DNA from: Cyclobacteriaceae bacterium | GTDB taxonomy: Bacteria > Bacteroidota > Bacteroidia > Cytophagales > Cyclobacteriaceae | Assembly: GCA_003565295.1 (NCBI GenBank) | Contig: PXCO01000187.1 | Location: 1 to 48,609 of the forward strand | Direction: 5' to 3' | DNA length: 48,609 nucleotides | In this document: in pieces, positions 44,980 through 48,609 of the stretch | Layout: every line of letters starts with the position of its first letter | Position numbering within the stretch: position 1 is the first letter of the stretch | The notes under the pieces: model-generated | Told to the model about the DNA's origin: nothing | Databases searched by the model: none | What the model saw: only the letters and a program-made list of their open reading frames with translations | Translations under genes and position numbers: made by a program

Positions 44980-45795
44980 TTACTTTCCCATAAATCTGTC
45001 AATGATGTCCTGGGATATGCCGGTGAAGGAATAGCCGCCGTCGTGGAAAAGATTTTGCATGGTGACCATACGGGTATAATCCGAAAAAAGTGTGATAATG
45101 TATTCCGCACAAGCTTCCGCGGAGGCATTTCCCAATGGGGAGACCATGTCTGCAAAATCAAAGAAATCGTCAAAACCGTCAATGCCCGAGCCCGCCGTGG
45201 TCTTAGTAGGGGACTGGGAAATGGTGTTGATCCTCACCTTCTTTGATTTCCCGTACCGAAGGCCAAAGTTCCGGGCTATGCTTTCCAAGATGGCTTTAGC
45301 CTCAGACATGTCACTGTAGAAGGGGAAGGCACGCTGGGCAGCGATATAACTCAGGGCAACCACTGAGGCCCATTCGTTTAATATGTCCTTTTTCTCTGCC
45401 ACCTGCAGCATCTTGTGGAAGGAGAGTGCAGATACATCATAGGACTTTTGAACCCACTCATAGTTCAAATCTCCATAGGCTCTGCCTTTCCTTACATTAG
45501 GCGACATACCAATGGAATGGAGCAGAAAGTCAAAGTTTCCCCCTAGGTATTCTTTGGATTCGTCGTAGAGTTTTTCTATGTCTTCAACGGATGTAGCATC
45601 TGCGGGTATAATGATGGTTTCACAGATTTCTGCCAATTCTTTGATGGCACCCATCCTCATGGCGATAGGGGCGTTGGTTAACACAAATTTGGCACCCTGC
45701 TCCTTGGCGATCAGGGCAGTCTGCCAAGCAATGGAATTCTGGTCCAATGCACCAGTAATGATACCTTTTTTTCCTTTTAATAAATTTTCAGGCAT
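44980..45795 (-). CDS. fabI: Enoyl-[acyl-carrier-protein] reductase (NADH), FabI
   Basis: A 271-residue FabI, which reduces the double bond in the last step of each fatty acid elongation cycle. Visible elements are the N-terminal GIITGALDQNSIAW nucleotide loop, the LLHSIGMSP segment, and the catalytic Tyr160 and Lys167 (Tyr-x6-Lys, in FYSDMSEAK). The C-terminal part has the TAGSGIDGFDDF flipping loop and the ITLFSDYTRMVT region. It is the target type of triclosan-like inhibitors. The gene is monocistronic with a TAnnTTTG promoter element and a terminator. FabZ for the same pathway is fused to LpxC in this window. Confidence 0.96.
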   Translation of the reverse strand: MPENLLKGKKGIITGALDQNSIAWQTALIAKEQGAKFVLTNAPIAMRMGAIKELAEICETIIIPADATSVEDIEKLYDESKEYLGGNFDFLLHSIGMSPNVRKGRAYGDLNYEWVQKSYDVSALSFHKMLQVAEKKDILNEWASVVALSYIAAQRAFPFYSDMSEAKAILESIARNFGLRYGKSKKVRINTISQSPTKTTAGSGIDGFDDFFDFADMVSPLGNASAEACAEYIITLFSDYTRMVTMQNLFHDGGYSFTGISQDIIDRFMGK

Positions 45796-45840
45796 GATGT
45801 ATAATTGGGTTAGAAACGTATTCAGTTGAATTACAATCTA

Positions 45841-45848
45841 CAAAAATA
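45841..45848 (-). promoter_or_regulatory. Candidate -7 element for fabI
   Basis: The minus strand reads TATTTTTG, an exact TAnnTTTG match, about 45 bases before the fabI ATG. The expected -33 TTG is not obvious in the AT-rich flank. Confidence 0.45.
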
Positions 45849-45892
45849 AGGAATATAAAGTTAATATTTCCTTTTTTTCCTTGAGGCAGGAG

Positions 45893-47545
45893 TTATCCCC
45901 CGAGTAGTTCTTGTGCACTTTTTATCGCACTTTGTGGAGGATTGGCCCCGGCAATCATTTTTGCGATCTCCATCAGTCGCTCTTCTTGCTCAAGTAATTT
46001 GATCTTACTGATGGTCTTTTCTTGGGTGTTGTCTTTAAAGACGAAGTAGTGGTAATCTCCCTTTGCGGCGACCTGTGGCAGGTGGCTGATGCAGATCACC
46101 TGGTGGTTCTGGGCAATTTTTTTCATCATATTCACCAATTGAAGAGCTATTTCTCCGGATACACCGGTGTCTATCTCGTCAAAAATTAAAGTGGGAAGGG
46201 CAACCTTATCTGCCATCAAATGCTTTATGGCAAACATCAGGCGACTGAATTCACCGCCTGAGGCCACTTGCCCCAAGGGTTGGGGGCTAATTCCCTTGTT
46301 TGCAGAGAAATAAAATTCAATAGCATCCATTCCGGAGTACTCAGGCTGTATTTCTTTTCTTTTTAGGCTTATTTGGGCGTTTTCCATGCCTAGTTGCCGC
46401 AATATGGCCAGAATCTCCTTGTTGAAAGTTTCGAATACCGAAGTCCGTTTGTCGCTCAGTTCTTTACCTTTGTTGAGTACTTCCTTTTCGGAACTTTCGT
46501 AGGCGAGTTTTAGCTTTTGTAAGTTTTCTTCCAGGTGATCCACGGTAAAAACCTTTTCGGCTAATTCCTCACCCAGTTCAATCAATGATTCCGGGTGATC
46601 AAGCCCATGTTTTTTCTGGAGCTGATAGGCTTTGCTTAGCCTTTCTCGTATGGTTTCCAGCTTTTCAAAATCCACCTCAATGGTTTGATCTTCATGAGCC
46701 AGGCTTTCACCAATGTCCTTGAGCTCTATATAGGCCGATTGAAATCTTGCCTCCAATTCTGAAAAGCCTTGACCAAACTTCCCTAAGTCCTTTAACTGCT
46801 GAGCTGCCTGAGACAGCTGGTTAAAGGCGCCAAAATTTTCATCTTCCATCAAAGAAACCACCTCGTTGATCTTAGCTTTGATTTCTTCGGCATTTTCCAA
46901 CAAGTCTTGCTCTTGCTCCAGTTTGTCAATTTCACCCTTTTCCAGTGCCAGGGAGGTAATTTCCTCTAGCTGAAACTTATTGTAATCTGCTTCTTTTTGA
47001 AGTTCCAAGGCCTCAGATTTGAGGTGTTCATAGGCTTTTTTGTCCTGCTGGAATTGTTTATATGCAGATTGGTATTCCTTGAGCTCCTTTTGGGCCTGGC
47101 TAAAGCCATCGATGAGGGCCAATTGATAACTGGCTGCACCTAGCAAAAGATTTTCATGTTGAGAGTGGATGTCCATGAGGTTTTTACCAAGCTGCTTGAG
47201 TACCTCCAGACGTACGGGTGTATCATTCACAAACGCCCTACTCTTCCCGGAAGGGGAAATTTCTCGTCTAATGATACAAATAGGTTCGTCATCCAGCTCC
47301 TCTTCTTCAAAAAATGTAGATAGCCCGTATGCCCCAATGTCAAACTCCCCTTCAATGACGCACTTTTTGGAGGCATTATAGAGTACCTTGGTGTCTGCAC
47401 GGTTGCCCAACAACAGTCCCACAGCTCCCAACATGATGGACTTTCCAGCCCCGGTTTCCCCAGTAATCATATTGAGTCCGGGAGAAGGAGCCATTTCCAG
47501 CTTTTGAATGAGCGCATAATTGGAAATACTCAGATGCTTTAGCAT
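45893..47545 (-). CDS. recN: DNA repair protein RecN
   Basis: A 550-residue SMC-like ATPase that acts on double-strand breaks early in recombination repair. The Walker A motif is ITGETGAGKS (about 27-36), a long coiled coil fills the middle (about 150-380), and the C-terminal half has the ABC signature ASGGEFSRLM and Walker B LIFDEIDTGVSGEIA. Its start lies 43 bases after the DUF4835 gene on the same strand, and the two are often found together in Bacteroidota. The gene ends 50 bases before the fabI promoter element. Confidence 0.96.
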   Translation of the reverse strand: MLKHLSISNYALIQKLEMAPSPGLNMITGETGAGKSIMLGAVGLLLGNRADTKVLYNASKKCVIEGEFDIGAYGLSTFFEEEELDDEPICIIRREISPSGKSRAFVNDTPVRLEVLKQLGKNLMDIHSQHENLLLGAASYQLALIDGFSQAQKELKEYQSAYKQFQQDKKAYEHLKSEALELQKEADYNKFQLEEITSLALEKGEIDKLEQEQDLLENAEEIKAKINEVVSLMEDENFGAFNQLSQAAQQLKDLGKFGQGFSELEARFQSAYIELKDIGESLAHEDQTIEVDFEKLETIRERLSKAYQLQKKHGLDHPESLIELGEELAEKVFTVDHLEENLQKLKLAYESSEKEVLNKGKELSDKRTSVFETFNKEILAILRQLGMENAQISLKRKEIQPEYSGMDAIEFYFSANKGISPQPLGQVASGGEFSRLMFAIKHLMADKVALPTLIFDEIDTGVSGEIALQLVNMMKKIAQNHQVICISHLPQVAAKGDYHYFVFKDNTQEKTISKIKLLEQEERLMEIAKMIAGANPPQSAIKSAQELLGG

Positions 47546-47588
47546 GAATGGTGGATGGTTTTAAAAAAATAAAGGTAAAAAGTTTTCG

Positions 47589-48497
47589 TCATCCCTTCAG
47601 GATATCGTTGTATTTTCTTGCGTTGTTGGGGTCCACTTTAAGCAGTACTTCCACCGCCTCCTGGCGAATTTCCAAAGGAGCTCCTTTTAACACCTTACTG
47701 ATTTCATCGGACTTGGCATCCATGAAACTGATGGTCAAAATGCTGTTGGGCTGCACCTGATTGGCCTCCGACACTTTTTTGATGGCTTCTAAAATGTTTT
47801 TATAGCCTTCCTCTGGCTTGGTGCTGAGCAGGTCCATCCCCCTTCTGTGATACAGGTAATAGGCATCCCTTACTGGTACCATCACCTGGGAGGTGAAAAG
47901 GTCATTGGACAACCAATACCGGTTCCTCCTATCAGAGGGGTTCTGGTTCCAACCTGGCCTTGGGGACTGCTGTGCATTGGCCACAATGTTGCTGGCGACC
48001 TCAAAATAGGGGTTGCCTCCCCTTGGGGAAAAAGAATCATAATCCAAACCCAAGGCAATGTATGCATAATAGGCCAAAAGGCTGGTGACATTGTTCAAGT
48101 AGGAGAATTGGTTGAATTCCATGGGCTGTGATTCCGTATATTCAAAGGTCCAATTCCTGTCGGCAAAATTGAATATGAGGCTTTCATAGTTGGATCCATA
48201 AACTGGTCTTACGGTCTGGATTTGTACCGTGGCCGTAAACAATCCTACCTGTGGCATATCGTTGATGGTGATCAGTAGGTTACCTTTTATCCGCTCTTCC
48301 GGCCTAAACTCGTCGTCTGTCCAGTTTCTCCCGTTTAGAAACTGTTCAAAAGCGGTCTTCATATTGTCGAAAATATCCCTATCCTGTGTCCTGGCCCGCT
48401 CACTGTTGATGGTGACGTTGAAATTAAGTTGCTGGGCAGCACTCTCCCACACAAGAAAAAGAAATAGTGCAAAAAGAAAAAGTCCATATTTTTTCAT
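47589..48497 (-). CDS. DUF4835-family exported protein
   Basis: A 302-residue protein with a signal peptide ending in ESAAQ. The DUF4835 pattern is clear: LNFNVTINSERARTQDRDIF near the start, LLITINDMPQVGLFTATVQIQTVRPVYG, MEFNQFSYLNNVTSLLAYYAYIALGLDYDSF in the middle, and a C-terminal GAPLEIRQEAVEVLLKVDPNNARKYNDIL. The family occurs in Bacteroidota and has no known function; the position just upstream of recN is conserved as far as I recall. Its start codon lies in the repeat boundary motif AATTATAAACAGATGAAAA, and the entire upstream sequence to the window edge is repeat unit D. Confidence 0.9.
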   Translation of the reverse strand: MKKYGLFLFALFLFLVWESAAQQLNFNVTINSERARTQDRDIFDNMKTAFEQFLNGRNWTDDEFRPEERIKGNLLITINDMPQVGLFTATVQIQTVRPVYGSNYESLIFNFADRNWTFEYTESQPMEFNQFSYLNNVTSLLAYYAYIALGLDYDSFSPRGGNPYFEVASNIVANAQQSPRPGWNQNPSDRRNRYWLSNDLFTSQVMVPVRDAYYLYHRRGMDLLSTKPEEGYKNILEAIKKVSEANQVQPNSILTISFMDAKSDEISKVLKGAPLEIRQEAVEVLLKVDPNNARKYNDILKG

Positions 48498-48609
48498 CTG
48501 TTTATAATTGTCTTTTTATGGTCAGATGGAATCTCGCAACGATAATCATCCCCCCGTGTGTCGCTCTCGTCATGCCCTGACTGCCGTCAGGACAGGCTCG
48601 ATTTCATCT
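48491..48609 (-). repeat. Intergenic repeat unit D at the right edge, inverted
   Basis: Read on the minus strand, it begins AGATGAAATCGAGCCTGTCC, has the hairpin CCTGACGGCAGTCAGG, GGGGGGATGATTATCG, and ends AAGACAATTATAAACAGATG. The first 45 bases are identical to unit B near 14726-14772, apart from what lies past the edge. Its end carries the start codon of the DUF4835 gene. It is bounded on both sides by AGATGAAA, like units A and B. Confidence 0.8.

Noticed and set aside
44871-45182. A 103-residue minus-strand frame overlapping the fabI end
   Set aside because: It overlaps the fabI coding region in another frame and covers the terminator hairpin.

Overview
The window is chromosomal DNA of a member of Bacteroidota, most likely order Cytophagales (Cyclobacteriaceae-like). 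The evidence is a SusC/SusD pair, the type IX secretion regulator PorX, a fused LpxC-FabZ protein, many lipoproteins and signal peptides of the Bacteroidota style, an almost complete lack of Shine-Dalgarno sequences, and promoter matches to the Bacteroidota TTG / TAnnTTTG consensus. Gene density is high. I found no tRNA, rRNA, CRISPR array, prophage or transposase gene.

Layout. 1-11,157: a nutrient-acquisition locus with the end of a SusC receptor, its SusD partner, a divergent FG-GAP lipoprotein, and a four-gene plus-strand run (giant FG-GAP/ASPIC protein, TrpB2-like PLP enzyme, exported amidohydrolase, exported Gfo/Idh/MocA oxidoreductase). 11,212-14,018: a short Bat-type cluster (DUF58, membrane protein, BatA). 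14,104-17,284: a DUF4296 lipoprotein, tandem intergenic repeats and mutS2. 17,302-23,419: two small exported proteins, then a lipid A operon read leftwards (HD phosphohydrolase, lpxD, lpxC-fabZ, lpxA, ABC ATPase). 23,497-26,701: porX, tsaE and an alanine dehydrogenase-like gene.

26,706-32,468 is the most unusual block. A good promoter drives four tightly packed genes: a stand-alone E1/ThiF-like adenylyltransferase of the Rv1355c type, a GNAT/autoinducer-synthase-like protein, a 7TM-type sensor histidine kinase, and a receiver-plus-histidine-kinase protein. A paralogous response regulator lies divergently next to them. The overlapping reading frames suggest one unit that makes and senses a small signal molecule, but this is inference.

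32,566-48,497: housekeeping and envelope genes (ppa, porin, valS, exported phosphodiesterase-fold protein, outer membrane protein, serine hydrolase, frameshifted exported flavodoxin, TonB-family receptor, YtxJ, fabI, recN, DUF4835).

Two non-coding signals stand out. A dispersed palindrome-rich repeat occurs upstream of mutS2, upstream of the TonB receptor and at the right edge; its end coincides with the start-codon context of the adjacent gene. A structured RNA candidate lies between ytxJ and fabI.
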